A stretch of 64,000 nucleotides of DNA from Deltaproteobacteria bacterium (GTDB lineage Bacteria; Myxococcota_A; Polyangia; GCA-2747355; JADLHG01), in assembly GCA_020848905.1 (NCBI GenBank), contig JADLHG010000029.1:39620-103619 (forward strand), written 5' to 3'. How positions within the stretch are numbered: position 1 is the first letter of the stretch; every line of letters starts with the position of its first letter. Made by a program: the position numbers and the translations under genes. Shown piece by piece: positions 9,207 to 17,284 of this stretch. Below the pieces are notes generated by a model. That model ran no database searches and was not told the origin of the DNA. It saw only the letters and a list, made by a program, of their open reading frames with translations.

Positions 9207-9300
9207 TGAACACCAACCTTGTATGCATTCTTACACATACGAGGCTGAGAGAGCAAGGCCTCCCCGCGCCGAAGATGCGTCGCGCGGCGGCCCGGCCCGT

Positions 9301-9576
9301 CTACAAGGAAGGCGTGCCGCCGGCCCCCGTCCCGCGCCGCGCATAGACCCGGTCCACGATCTCCGCCACCCGCTGGGCGTGCGGCGGCTCGCCGTGCAGC
9401 TCGAAGTCCCACCGCGCGTTGCCCCGCAGACGCTCCTGCGCGTCGGCCTTACTGTAGCCGAGCCGGTACAAGAGCGCCGCGCGCTCCGCCAGCTCGGCCT
9501 CGTACATCAGTCGGGCCTTGTCACCGGCCCGGCGATAGCTCTCGGGAACATCGGGTACGTACCAGGGGAAGCTCAT
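9301..9576 (-). CDS. Small hypothetical protein (91 residues)
   Basis: A predicted cytosolic, largely helical protein. It opens Met-Ser-Phe-Pro-Trp-Tyr-Val-Pro and contains a charged central helix with Glu-Ala-Glu-Leu-Ala-Glu-Arg-Ala. The segment Leu-Gly-Tyr-Ser-Lys-Ala-Asp-Ala-Gln-Glu-Arg-Leu looks like a short helical recognition motif. No family is recognised. Codon use is typical for the window (G/C at third positions), which supports a real gene. It is divergent from the barrel-cytochrome operon, with 140 bases between them. No strong ribosome site precedes the ATG. Confidence 0.6.
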   Translation of the reverse strand: MSFPWYVPDVPESYRRAGDKARLMYEAELAERAALLYRLGYSKADAQERLRGNARWDFELHGEPPHAQRVAEIVDRVYARRGTGAGGTPSL

Positions 9577-9716
9577 GGGACCGTCGCCCTCGGGGTTGTC
9601 GAGGCCCGGACTCTACACCGCACGCGAGGAGCGCTCAAGGAACTGCGTCGCGCGTGCCGCTCGCCGCCGCGCGCCTTGCGGTCCCCGGTCCCCGTCCGTA
9701 GACTGCGACCCACTCC

Positions 9717-11129
9717 ATGGGCCGACCGCTCGCATCGCTCTTCGTCGGCTCGGTGATTCTGCTGCTCTCGGTCAGCCCGGCCCTGGCCTACGACTTCGAG
9801 GTCAGCGCCCGCACCGAGGCCTACGGCTACCAGCTCCGACGCTACGACAGAGCGGGGCTGCTGCTCCTCAACCGGCGACGCGTCACCCAGTACCTCGGCC
9901 TGCGCGTCTTCAACCTCCTCGAGCCGGGGGAGGCCCCGCGAGCTGGCCGCCCCCCCGCCTTGCTGCACCTGCACGGGCTCATGCGCTTCTTCACGGACTT
10001 CGGGGACTACGCGCGAGCTCCCGAGCCGATCGCCGAGCTCCGCGACACGTCGTTCGAGCTGCTCAGCCTCGCCCTCGAGGGGCGCAACCTCCTCGGCTGG
10101 ATCGACTTCACCGCGGGGCGCCAGTACGACCTCGAGCTGATGGACTTCTACGGCTACGACGGGCTGCGGCTGCGGATCAACACCCCCTGGCGCCTCTTCG
10201 TCGAGGGACACGTCGGGGCGCAGATCCACCGGGCGCGTCTATTTTCGCCGGCGGTCTTCGAGCCCGACGGGACGAGCGGCGATCCCGCCGACGGGGCGTG
10301 GGCTCCCACCTTCGGTGTCGCCCTGGGGGTGGAGGACCTGCGGCACTTCGACCTGCGCTTGGCGTACCGTCGCACCGTCTCCCACGCCACGATGCCGCTC
10401 TTGCCCGAGCCGGCGCGCACGCAAGGGCTCTGGTCGGTGGACCAGGAGCTCCTCTTTGCCGCCCTCGGCTATCGCATCCCGCGCCTCACGTCGGAGGTCA
10501 GCGCCAACCTGCGCTACAGCCTGCTCACGGGCCTCTTCGAAGAGCTGCAGCTCCTCCTCTCGCAACCCCTCGGTACGCGCCACCGCGTGCACCTGGAGCT
10601 CGGTCGCTACCGTCCGCACTTCGACGGGGACTCGATCTTCAACGTCTTCGCCGTCGAGCCGTACAGCGAGCTCGCTGCCCGGTACGCCGTGGACGTCGGC
10701 GAGCGCTGGCAGCTCGAGGCCCGAGGCGGGTATCGCTGGTTCTATCGCGCGGCCGTCGAAGCGGACCGCGGCGGGACGGGCGCCCTCTCCCTGTCGCTCG
10801 GTGCGGTGGCACGGTTTCCGAGGCTGCGCGCCGCCGCGGAGGCCTTCTTTCTGAGCGGATGGGGAGGGCGACGCGCGGGGGGGGACGCGGATCTCAACTG
10901 GCGCCTGGCCCGCTGGCTGAACCTGCAAGGCCGCGTGTCGGTCGCGTCCTTCGCCAACGACGAGCGCCCGAGCGACCCGCCGCTCACGAGCCTCGGCGTC
11001 GAGGCGGGGGCGACCCTTCGTCCGCTGCGCAGCGTGGCGCTGCACCTCACGGTGGAGGACAACGTGAGTCGGCTCTACCGGAGCGCCGTGCGGATGCTCG
11101 CCGTCCTGGACGTGGAGTTCGCGCCATGA
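9717..11129 (+). CDS. Outer-membrane beta-barrel paired with a multihaem cytochrome
   Basis: This 470-residue protein has a clear Sec signal peptide (cleavage after Ser-Pro-Ala-Leu-Ala, residue about 24). The mature sequence is dominated by alternating polar and aromatic/hydrophobic residues in strand-length runs with Arg/Glu/Asp-rich turns, as in porins. It ends in Ala-Val-Leu-Asp-Val-Glu-Phe-Ala-Pro, a strand-like terminus close to the usual C-terminal aromatic signature. It contains no Cys pairs for haem. It is shorter than MtrB-type porins (about 650-700). Its stop overlaps the ATG of the 13-haem cytochrome gene by four bases. Known porin-cytochrome conduits (MtrAB, PioAB, PcoBC) show such pairing, so a role in housing the cytochrome is plausible but inferred. 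Confidence 0.75.
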   Translation: MGRPLASLFVGSVILLLSVSPALAYDFEVSARTEAYGYQLRRYDRAGLLLLNRRRVTQYLGLRVFNLLEPGEAPRAGRPPALLHLHGLMRFFTDFGDYARAPEPIAELRDTSFELLSLALEGRNLLGWIDFTAGRQYDLELMDFYGYDGLRLRINTPWRLFVEGHVGAQIHRARLFSPAVFEPDGTSGDPADGAWAPTFGVALGVEDLRHFDLRLAYRRTVSHATMPLLPEPARTQGLWSVDQELLFAALGYRIPRLTSEVSANLRYSLLTGLFEELQLLLSQPLGTRHRVHLELGRYRPHFDGDSIFNVFAVEPYSELAARYAVDVGERWQLEARGGYRWFYRAAVEADRGGTGALSLSLGAVARFPRLRAAAEAFFLSGWGGRRAGGDADLNWRLARWLNLQGRVSVASFANDERPSDPPLTSLGVEAGATLRPLRSVALHLTVEDNVSRLYRSAVRMLAVLDVEFAP

Positions 11130-12271
11130 CCCGGCTCGGCGCACTCGTGGCCTGCCTCGTCGTGGGACTGGCCGCATTCCCCGCGGATGCCGAGAGCCCG
11201 CGATCGATGCTCTATCCGCGTCCGCGCACCGGAGTTCGTTTCGAGCACGCTCGGCACGCGAAGGTCGCGTGTCTGCGTTGCCACGCCTCGGTCGTGCGGA
11301 GCGTCTCGGCCGCGGATCGCAACCTACCCCTGGAAGAGGTCTGCCAGCCGTGCCACGCGAAGGAAACCCGCCCGCTCTCCGGCGGGAGACCGCAGCACGC
11401 GCTCGCCGGCTGCACGACGTGTCACGTCGGCTATCGCGGCGGTCCCACGGCGCCGCCCCAGGAGCCGCACCCCGAGGCGCGGGTCCACTTCAGTCACCGG
11501 CTGCACGGGGAGCGAGGCGTCGGGTGCGAGAGCTGCCACCCCCTGCAGCAGGGGTCCCCGACGCTCCCGTCGATGAGCACGTGCCTCGCCTGCCACGAGA
11601 AGACCCGCGCTCCGTCACGCTGCGGCAGCTGCCACCTGACCACGAAGGAGGGGCTCCTCAGGACCCGCTTCGGATCTGAGATCCTGCTGCCGCGGGGCAC
11701 GCTGCGGGCCGACGCGCACGACGCGGGTTTCCGACGGCAGCACGCAGCGCAGGCGCGGCGCGCTCCGAGTTATTGCGCGAGCTGTCACGCCTCGGAGCAG
11801 TGCCTGCGCTGCCACAACGGAACGCTACGGCCGCTCGAGCTGCACCGAGGAGACTACGCCTCGTTCCACGCGCAGGACGCGCGACGCGACCAGCCTCGCT
11901 GCGCGAGCTGTCACCGCAGCCAGACCTTTTGCCTTGGCTGCCATCAGCGGAGCGGGGTCGCCTCGAGCGCCGGAGGAGGTTTCAAGCCTTCCACCGGCCT
12001 CGTGTTTCACCCTCCGGGCTTCTCCTCCGTGGTCCCAGGCCCCACCCACCACGCGCACGCCGCCCGCAGGAACCTCCGCACCTGCACGAGCTGCCATACC
12101 GAGGAGAGCTGCATTCGGTGCCACGGCAGCCGCGGGGTGGGCAAAGGCGGGTTCTCCCCGCATGGCCCCGGTTTCGTCCGCTCACCAACGTGCAGAATGC
12201 TGGCGGCGCGGAACGTGCGGGTCTGCCTTCGGTGCCACGCGGGGAGCGACCCCAAGCTGACCTGTCAGTGA
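11126..12271 (+). CDS. Periplasmic 13-haem c-type cytochrome
   Basis: The product has 381 residues, starting at the ATG in the ATGA overlap with the barrel gene. A Sec signal peptide (about 1-22, cleaved after Ala-Asp-Ala) is followed by thirteen Cys-X-X-Cys-His haem-attachment motifs: CLRCH, CQPCH, CTTCH, CESCH, CLACH, CGSCH, CASCH, CLRCH, CASCH, CLGCH, CTSCH, CIRCH and CLRCH. Many extra His residues (Phe-Glu-His-Ala, Phe-Ser-His-Arg, Thr-His-His-Ala-His) can act as distal ligands, as in bis-His cytochromes of the c7/NrfB/MtrA type. There is no lipobox, so it should be periplasmic or lodged in its barrel partner. Its end overlaps the convergent larE-like gene by 7 bases. Confidence 0.92.
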   Translation: MTRLGALVACLVVGLAAFPADAESPRSMLYPRPRTGVRFEHARHAKVACLRCHASVVRSVSAADRNLPLEEVCQPCHAKETRPLSGGRPQHALAGCTTCHVGYRGGPTAPPQEPHPEARVHFSHRLHGERGVGCESCHPLQQGSPTLPSMSTCLACHEKTRAPSRCGSCHLTTKEGLLRTRFGSEILLPRGTLRADAHDAGFRRQHAAQARRAPSYCASCHASEQCLRCHNGTLRPLELHRGDYASFHAQDARRDQPRCASCHRSQTFCLGCHQRSGVASSAGGGFKPSTGLVFHPPGFSSVVPGPTHHAHAARRNLRTCTSCHTEESCIRCHGSRGVGKGGFSPHGPGFVRSPTCRMLAARNVRVCLRCHAGSDPKLTCQ

Positions 12272-13149
12272 GGGGGATCGACGACCCGCTGGGCCTTGCG
12301 GACCTCTTGCTCGTCGGGCCCTCGCAGAGCTTCCGAGAGCGTCTCGTTCATCGCACCGGTACGGTAGCCCGCGAGATCGATCGTGACGTACGCGAAGCCG
12401 AGACGGCGACCGAGGGCCACGAGCGCTCCCCGAACCTCCGGCTCCACGGCTCGAGCGAGCTGCTCGAGCGGGAGCTCGATCCGCGCCACGCTCTCGTGGA
12501 ACCGGACGCGGCTGCCGCGAAAGCCGAGGTCGGCGAGTCCGTCCTCGAAGCGCTCCACGCGGCCGAGCCGCTCGACATCGATGGCCGTCCCGTACGGAAA
12601 CCGCGACGCGAGACAGGCGAGCTGCGGCTTGTCCCAGGTCGGCAGGCCGAGGTCGCGCGAGAGCTCGCGGATCTCCTGCTTGCCGAGCTCCGCCTCGACG
12701 AGGGGATGCCGCGCGGCGGCCTCGCTCGAGGCCTTGAGGCCCGGCCGGTGTCCACCGAGGTCGTCACAGTTCGTGCCGAGCAGGACGTAGCGCGCCTGCT
12801 CCTCGATCCGCACCGCCTCGGCGAGCTGCATCAGGGCCGATTTGCAGAAGTAGCAGCGGTCGGTCGGATTGGCCGCATAGCGAGGGTCCGCCACCTCCGA
12901 CGACTGGCGCTGCAGGTGCCGCACCCCGAGCGCGGAGGCCAGGGACTCCGCCTCTCCTCGCTCGCGTCCTGGCAAGCTGGGAGAGATGGCCGTGAGCGCC
13001 ACGCAGCGGGGGCCGAGTTCTTCGAACGCCACCTTCAGCAGGAAGGCGGAGTCCACGCCACCCGAGTAGCAGACCACGACGCTGTCCATGGCGCGCAGGA
13101 TCGCTCGCAGCGCGTCCAGCTTGCTCTGCGAACTGCTCGTAGCTGGCAT
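12265..13149 (-). CDS. larE: LarE-like ATP-dependent sulfur transferase (PP-loop)
   Basis: LarE adenylates a pyridinium dicarboxylate and transfers sulfur to it while making the nickel-pincer nucleotide of lactate racemase and related enzymes. The 294-residue protein has the PP-loop Tyr-Ser-Gly-Gly-Val-Asp-Ser near residue 30, the family motif Asp-Arg-Cys-Tyr-Phe-Cys-Lys near 95, and Lys-Pro-Gln-Leu-Ala-Cys-Leu-Ala-Ser-Arg-Phe. The last places a Cys where the sacrificial Cys176 of the Lactobacillus enzyme lies. AGGAG lies 7 bases before the ATG. LarB, LarC and LarA are not in the window, so the client enzyme is unknown and another PP-loop sulfuration role is possible. It ends the minus-strand series that starts at 14312. 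Confidence 0.82.
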   Translation of the reverse strand: MPATSSSQSKLDALRAILRAMDSVVVCYSGGVDSAFLLKVAFEELGPRCVALTAISPSLPGRERGEAESLASALGVRHLQRQSSEVADPRYAANPTDRCYFCKSALMQLAEAVRIEEQARYVLLGTNCDDLGGHRPGLKASSEAAARHPLVEAELGKQEIRELSRDLGLPTWDKPQLACLASRFPYGTAIDVERLGRVERFEDGLADLGFRGSRVRFHESVARIELPLEQLARAVEPEVRGALVALGRRLGFAYVTIDLAGYRTGAMNETLSEALRGPDEQEVRKAQRVVDPPH

Positions 13150-13172
13150 GCCCGTCTCCTGGTCGCGACGAC

Positions 13173-13535
13173 CTAGCGCCCGGAGGTCCGCCGCAGCAGC
13201 GCCTCGAGGCGCCGAACGTTCTCCGGATCGATGTCGAGGAACTGCAGGCCGAACCCGGGGCCCGTGGCCTTGGTCCCGACCGGCTGCGTGCGCACCACCT
13301 TGGCCCGACAGCTCACGTCGTCGCCGAGCTCGCTCCCCTCCGACGCGAAGATCTGCAGGTCCACGACCGCGCCCACCCGGAGGTCCGGGTAGTCGGCAGG
13401 GCTCCCCTGGATGAAGACGCCACCGCGGCTGATGTTGGAGGTGGACATGATGTGCACCTCCGCGTCCTGGGAGATCTGGACCTGTGCGAAGACCTCCGCT
13501 CGAGGGAACTCTCGCTTCTCGTGGTGTGCGCTCAT
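13173..13535 (-). CDS. PilZ-domain protein, probable cyclic-di-GMP receptor
   Basis: A single-domain 120-residue PilZ protein. Both ligand motifs are present: Arg-X-X-X-Arg (Lys-Arg-Glu-Phe-Pro-Arg, about 7-12) and Asn-X-Ser-X-X-Gly (Asn-Ile-Ser-Arg-Gly-Gly, about 34-39). The following beta-barrel strands include Gly-Pro-Gly-Phe-Gly-Leu-Gln-Phe. Such proteins bind cyclic-di-GMP in the cytosol and pass the signal to a partner, often in motility, exopolysaccharide or gene control. Myxobacterial genomes carry many. AGGA lies about 6 bases upstream of the ATG. It sits 23 bases upstream of the larE-like gene and 21 bases downstream of the repeated Cys-motif protein, so an operon is likely. Confidence 0.88.
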   Translation of the reverse strand: MSAHHEKREFPRAEVFAQVQISQDAEVHIMSTSNISRGGVFIQGSPADYPDLRVGAVVDLQIFASEGSELGDDVSCRAKVVRTQPVGTKATGPGFGLQFLDIDPENVRRLEALLRRTSGR

Positions 13536-13556
13536 GAACGTCCTATCGCCGGGCCC

Positions 13557-13994
13557 TCAATCATCTGGGTCGCCCGTGTAAGGTTTGCCACATTCACGGC
13601 AACGTCCATCGGCCCCGACCACGCCGATGCAGGTCCCGTCCGAACACAAGATCCGGTCCTCGAGCGCGACCGTGTCCGACGCGCCGTCCGAAGATCGGGC
13701 TTCGGCGCGCGGTGCGGGGCGCAGGTCTGCCGCCGAGACCGGGCGTCGTACCGTCTCGGGGAGCTCCCCCGACGCGCCGCAGACCTTGCAGCGGCCGTCC
13801 GGTCCCACGACGCCGACACACGTCCCGTCCGAGCACAGGACCCGGTCCTCCAGGTCCGGACTGCTCTCGTCCGCCGGTTCTCCGGGCTCTGCAGCCTCTG
13901 CCGTGGCCCCGCGCGCCTCCTCCCCCTCGGTGGAGGGGCCGGGCTCGGGGGTCGAAGGCGCCGCGGAGGCCGCCTGCTCGTCGTGCTCCGCCAC
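13557..13994 (-). CDS. Acidic protein with two copies of a four-Cys motif
   Basis: The product has 145 residues. The GTG start at 13994 is set by AGGAGG 6-7 bases upstream. An acidic Ala/Glu/Pro-rich disordered N-terminus (about 1-45) leads to two near-identical modules, at about 46-75 and 110-138. Each reads Leu-Glu-Asp-Arg-[VI]-Leu-Cys-Ser-Asp-Gly-Thr-Cys-[VI]-Gly-Val-Val-Gly-X-Asp-Gly-Arg-Cys-X-X-Cys-Gly. The spacing Cys-X4-Cys-X9-Cys-X2-Cys suggests a small zinc-ribbon-like fold. I recognise no named family. Lack of a signal peptide points to the cytoplasm. A second Cys-rich protein gene lies just upstream in the same direction, 9 bases away. Confidence 0.75.
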   Translation of the reverse strand: MAEHDEQAASAAPSTPEPGPSTEGEEARGATAEAAEPGEPADESSPDLEDRVLCSDGTCVGVVGPDGRCKVCGASGELPETVRRPVSAADLRPAPRAEARSSDGASDTVALEDRILCSDGTCIGVVGADGRCRECGKPYTGDPDD

Positions 13995-14003
13995 GCAGCC
14001 CTC

Positions 14004-14312
14004 CTATTTAAGACCCTTGAAGAGGTCGTCCAGCTTCGACTTCGCACGCCCGATGGTGTCGTCCACCGGAGGAGGGGCGAGGCGCTGCACGATCTCGTAG
14101 TGGGCGCAGAAGTTACCCGCCTCGCGGTCCCGGATGAACTCGGCCTGGTTCTCGCGGCACTCGTTGTGCATTCCGGGATCGTAGAAGCGGCAGTTCTTGC
14201 ACGCGTGCAGGTCGGCGGCGCAGTGAGGGCATGTGTCGAGACGGCCCACCTTGACACCTACCTTCACGGCGAACTCGAGCTCGTTACGGCACTTCCAGCA
14301 GTAATAGGCCAT
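14004..14312 (-). CDS. Small Cys-rich zinc-ribbon-like protein
   Basis: This 102-residue cytosolic protein begins Met-Ala-Tyr-Tyr-Cys-Trp-Lys-Cys-Arg-Asn-Glu-Leu and continues with Thr-Cys-Pro-His-Cys, Ala-Cys-Lys-Asn-Cys-Arg-Phe-Tyr, Glu-Cys-Arg-Glu and Phe-Cys-Ala-His-Tyr-Glu. The first two Cys-X2-Cys pairs make a plausible rubredoxin-like zinc knuckle. The second group (Cys-X2-Cys, Cys, Cys-X-His) could hold a second metal. The C-terminal 35 residues form a charged helix ending Leu-Asp-Asp-Leu-Phe-Lys-Gly-Leu-Lys. I believe this family is conserved among former deltaproteobacteria, but I cannot name a function. GGAG lies 9 bases before the ATG. It heads the minus-strand group that continues to larE. 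Confidence 0.78.
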   Translation of the reverse strand: MAYYCWKCRNELEFAVKVGVKVGRLDTCPHCAADLHACKNCRFYDPGMHNECRENQAEFIRDREAGNFCAHYEIVQRLAPPPVDDTIGRAKSKLDDLFKGLK

Positions 14313-14413
14313 CGACGCGCTCCAGCGTTAGTCGCTCCCTGGGGTGTAGCACCGGGGGGAGGGGGCGGTCAACGCGAGCTCTGGCCCACGAGCTCCGGCC
14401 CGCGCCGGCCCGC

Positions 14414-15952
14414 TCAGGGCAGCATCCGCACCCCGTCGGGCCCTCCGTAGAGGCCCACGTCGCTGCACGAGCCGTCGCGATCGCGGACGGCCGGGTCTCC
14501 GCCGTCTCGAACGGGGGAGTCGGGCAGCGGACGGTAATCGGGCGCGCCCCCCAGCCTGGGGTCCAGCATCCGGTTCCCTTCGATCCCGTCGAACGCGAGC
14601 GGGATGCACGGCAGGCCCCCGGGACGACCTCCCTGACAGGCGTCGGCCGCGCGGTTGTCGAAGAAGAAGTTGTAGGCCACCCGGAACCGGTCCGCCGAGG
14701 CGTTGAACCAGAGGCCCGTCCTCTTGCCCACCCATTCCTCCTGCGCGCGGCCGTTCCCCATCACCACGTTGTTCACCAGCCGCCCCCGGACGGTGCTGGT
14801 CCAGGCCGCGACGCCCGTCGTGCCGTTGTCCACGACCACGTTGTTGTCCGCGAAGAGCGTCGCCTGATCGGTCACGACGACCCCCCAGCCCACCTGTCGC
14901 CGGACCAGGTTGTTTCGCGCGTGCACCACGCTGCGTCCGAAGGCTCCGATCCCCTTCCAGTAGTTCTGCACCACGCTGCCGGTCACGGTGAGGCTCGCGT
15001 CCCAGGTGGCGGCGATCCCCACGCCTCGCCCGTGCCGCACCACGCAGTCCACGGTGCAGCCGACCCGGCACGAGGTCACCTCCGCCCGCGGCGCGCCGTC
15101 CACCGCCTCCGGGTCTCCTCGGTAGAGCACGATCCCGTCCCAGCTGTTGTCCTCCACGATCGAATGCGCCACCACCAGCCGGGCCCCCTCGCGCCCGACA
15201 ATCCCCGCCACTCCCACGACCGGGCCCTCGGCCGGTCGGTCCACATGCTGCTCGGGGCGGCGCAGCCCGTCGTTTCCCACCACGCGGACCCGGTCCACCA
15301 CGAGCTCACTCCGGCGCACGACGATGGCCCCATTCGTCGCGCGGCCGTCGGGGTCGCGACGCCCTCCGGTGACGGTCACCCCGTGCACGCTCGACCGCCC
15401 GGCGTTCTCGAAGACCAGGCCGTAGCCCGCCGAAGTGACGAGGAGCGTGCGCTCGGCCTGCTCACCGACGAGGTGCAGCCCCTTGCCGGTCACGAGGAAG
15501 CCGCGCGTGGCCACGATCGGCTCGCGAAAGGAAGCGTCCCCGCAGTTGCCGCAGGTGGGATCCACGTAGCGCGTCGGGCGCGCTCGATACGTTCCAGCGC
15601 GCAGGAAGAGGGTCGCCCCCGAGGGCGCCTGGTCCATGGCCCACTGCAGGTCACGGTACGGATCGCCGAAGCTCCCGCTCCCCACCTGTCCGTCCTCGAG
15701 GCTCGCCACGTGCAGCGCCGTCGGGGGCAAGAGGTCAGCGCCGACGTCGAGGAGCCACGCGTCGGGGGACCGGGCGTCGGCGCGACGGGCGCGGTCCGCC
15801 CGCGCCAGGTCCCGCGGAGCTCCGTCGAGAGAGGGGAGGGCGCCATCCGTCGGCGGCGCCGAGGAACCCCGGCAGCCGGTGAGGAGGACGAACGAGGCAA
15901 CCGCGGCGACGCCGAGAAGCCCGAGTTCTCGTAGCCCGCTATGCCGGCGCAT
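14414..15952 (-). CDS. Right-handed beta-helix lipoprotein
   Basis: The product has 512 residues. The signal peptide ends in Leu-Leu-Thr-Gly-Cys, a canonical lipobox at about residue 26, followed by an Asp/Ala/Arg-rich linker. From about residue 85 the protein shows the DUF1565-like opening of extracellular parallel beta-helix proteins (Gly-Ser-Gly-Ser-Phe-Gly-Asp-Pro-Tyr-Arg-Asp-Leu-Gln-Trp-Ala). Many beta-helix coils follow, with turn Asn residues such as Asn-Asn-Val-Val. No carbohydrate-lyase catalytic motif is evident, so it may bind rather than cleave polysaccharide. It probably sits on the outer membrane. It overlaps the upstream kinase gene by 14 bases. A GC-rich inverted repeat without a T tract follows its stop. 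Confidence 0.85.
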   Translation of the reverse strand: MRRHSGLRELGLLGVAAVASFVLLTGCRGSSAPPTDGALPSLDGAPRDLARADRARRADARSPDAWLLDVGADLLPPTALHVASLEDGQVGSGSFGDPYRDLQWAMDQAPSGATLFLRAGTYRARPTRYVDPTCGNCGDASFREPIVATRGFLVTGKGLHLVGEQAERTLLVTSAGYGLVFENAGRSSVHGVTVTGGRRDPDGRATNGAIVVRRSELVVDRVRVVGNDGLRRPEQHVDRPAEGPVVGVAGIVGREGARLVVAHSIVEDNSWDGIVLYRGDPEAVDGAPRAEVTSCRVGCTVDCVVRHGRGVGIAATWDASLTVTGSVVQNYWKGIGAFGRSVVHARNNLVRRQVGWGVVVTDQATLFADNNVVVDNGTTGVAAWTSTVRGRLVNNVVMGNGRAQEEWVGKRTGLWFNASADRFRVAYNFFFDNRAADACQGGRPGGLPCIPLAFDGIEGNRMLDPRLGGAPDYRPLPDSPVRDGGDPAVRDRDGSCSDVGLYGGPDGVRMLP

Positions 15953-17183
15953 GCGAGGGAAGGCCGGGGAGCCGCGCCTCGAGGCAGTTGCCGCCGAAGC
16001 CCTGTACGACGCGGAGCTCCCCGTGCTGCCGATCCAGGATGTCCCGCACCACGCTCAGCGTGAGCGCCGGCTCGTCGGCGAGCGCACCTTGCTGAAAGGG
16101 CTCGAGGGCGCTTTCCCCTCCGCCACCGAGCATCGCGGGCCCGCTGTCCACCACGCGCAAGACCACCTGCTCTCCGTCCATACAGGTTGCGAGGCGTATC
16201 ACGTGCCCGCCCTCGGCCTCCGGTCTGCCTGCCAGCACGGAGCGTCGCGCGTTCAACAACAGGTTGAGCACCGCCTGCGCGAGCTCGCGCGGCCGGGCCT
16301 GGACCCGGCTCACGGGACCGAACTCGACGTTCAGCTTCGCGCGACCGTCCAGCTCGTGCCCGACCAGGTCGAGCAGCCCCAGGCAGAGCGCGTTCAGATC
16401 GACCTCGGCGGTCTCCTCCTGGTCGCGCCGCGAGAAGAGCTGCAGGGTCTTGACCACCTGGACGATGCGCTCCACCCCCTCCAGACAGCGGTCCACCATG
16501 CGATCGAGGTGGTGTAGCTCCTGCTCCACCTCGAAGGAGGACGCGCCGGCCTCCTTGGCCCGCTCGGCCAGCGTCCGCGCCCCGCGCTTGATGTACTCCA
16601 GGTTCGGCAGGATGAAGCAGGTCGGGTTGTTGATCTCGTGGGCCACGCCGGCTGCCAGCAACCCGAGAGAGACGAGCTTCTCGCTCTCCGCGAGCCGCGT
16701 CTGGGTTCGCAGGAGCTCCGCCAGCGTGCGCTCGAGCTCCTCTCCGCGGCGGGCCAGCTTCTCGTTCGCCGCCTCGAGAGCCGCGCGCGTCTCCTCGCGC
16801 TCGCGCACGAGCCGCACCCGGTCGAGGGCACGACGCACCTTGAGCAGGACCTGCGGCTTGCTCAGCGGCTTCGGCAGGTAGGCGTAGACGTCCTCCTCCA
16901 CGGCCTGGATGGCGCTCTCCACCGACTGGTCGGCGGTGATGACGATGCGCGCCAGGTCGGGTCTGACGTCGCGGGCGGCCCGGAGGACCGAGAAGCCGTC
17001 CTGCCCGTCGAGATTCTTGTCCACCACGAGCAGGTCGAACGGCTCCAGCCGCAGCAGTTCGAGCGCCTCCTCGCCGGTGGCGAGGCACCGCGTGTCGTAC
17101 CCCGCCTCGTCCAGGACGAGCTGCAGGTAGTGACGAATCGTGAGGGCGTCGTCCACCACGAGGATGCGTTCGCGACGGGCCAT
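15939..17183 (-). CDS. Response regulator-histidine kinase fusion (REC-HisKA-HATPase)
   Basis: The product has 414 residues. An N-terminal receiver domain (1-122) has Asp11-Asp12, the phosphoacceptor Asp55 in Val-Val-Asp-Lys-Asn, Thr in Val-Ile-Thr-Ala-Asp and Lys in Leu-Pro-Lys-Pro. A coiled-coil linker (about 125-175) follows, then HisKA with Ala-Gly-Val-Ala-His182-Glu-Ile-Asn-Asn-Pro. The ATPase domain has an N-box-like Val-Leu-Asn-Leu-Leu-Leu-Asn-Ala, but its G1 box is Asp-Ser-Gly-Pro-Ala and the G2 glycines are missing, so kinase activity may be weak or lost. No membrane segment is present. This is a cytosolic relay kinase whose input is another kinase. It diverges from efp. Confidence 0.87.
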   Translation of the reverse strand: MARRERILVVDDALTIRHYLQLVLDEAGYDTRCLATGEEALELLRLEPFDLLVVDKNLDGQDGFSVLRAARDVRPDLARIVITADQSVESAIQAVEEDVYAYLPKPLSKPQVLLKVRRALDRVRLVREREETRAALEAANEKLARRGEELERTLAELLRTQTRLAESEKLVSLGLLAAGVAHEINNPTCFILPNLEYIKRGARTLAERAKEAGASSFEVEQELHHLDRMVDRCLEGVERIVQVVKTLQLFSRRDQEETAEVDLNALCLGLLDLVGHELDGRAKLNVEFGPVSRVQARPRELAQAVLNLLLNARRSVLAGRPEAEGGHVIRLATCMDGEQVVLRVVDSGPAMLGGGGESALEPFQQGALADEPALTLSVVRDILDRQHGELRVVQGFGGNCLEARLPGLPSHAPA

Positions 17184-17284
17184 CGAAGGGTTAGCCTGAA
17201 CCCAGCGCGTCCGCCTGGCAAGAGGTCCGACGAGCCGTGGAGTACCGCGCGCTTTTCGGCCAGCCAGACGTCACCGCCCGCACG

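Noticed and set aside
9218..9245. GTATG...CATAC inverted repeat before the kinase gene
   Set aside because: Short arms, A+T-rich and no clear promoter boxes. I cannot separate it from chance.
9669..9710. TTGCGG-N17-TAGACT as a promoter for the barrel-cytochrome genes
   Set aside because: Only 3 and 4 matches to consensus in a G+C-rich spacer; too weak to list.
9575..11125. Long N-terminal extension of the cytochrome frame
   Set aside because: It lies within the barrel gene in another frame and lacks any motif. The ATG at 11126 with a signal peptide and ATGA overlap is the natural start.
14340..14413. GAGCTC repeat and CCGGC/GCCGG pair as a terminator
   Set aside because: GAGCTC is a palindrome by itself and no T tract follows. 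The evidence is too thin for a feature.
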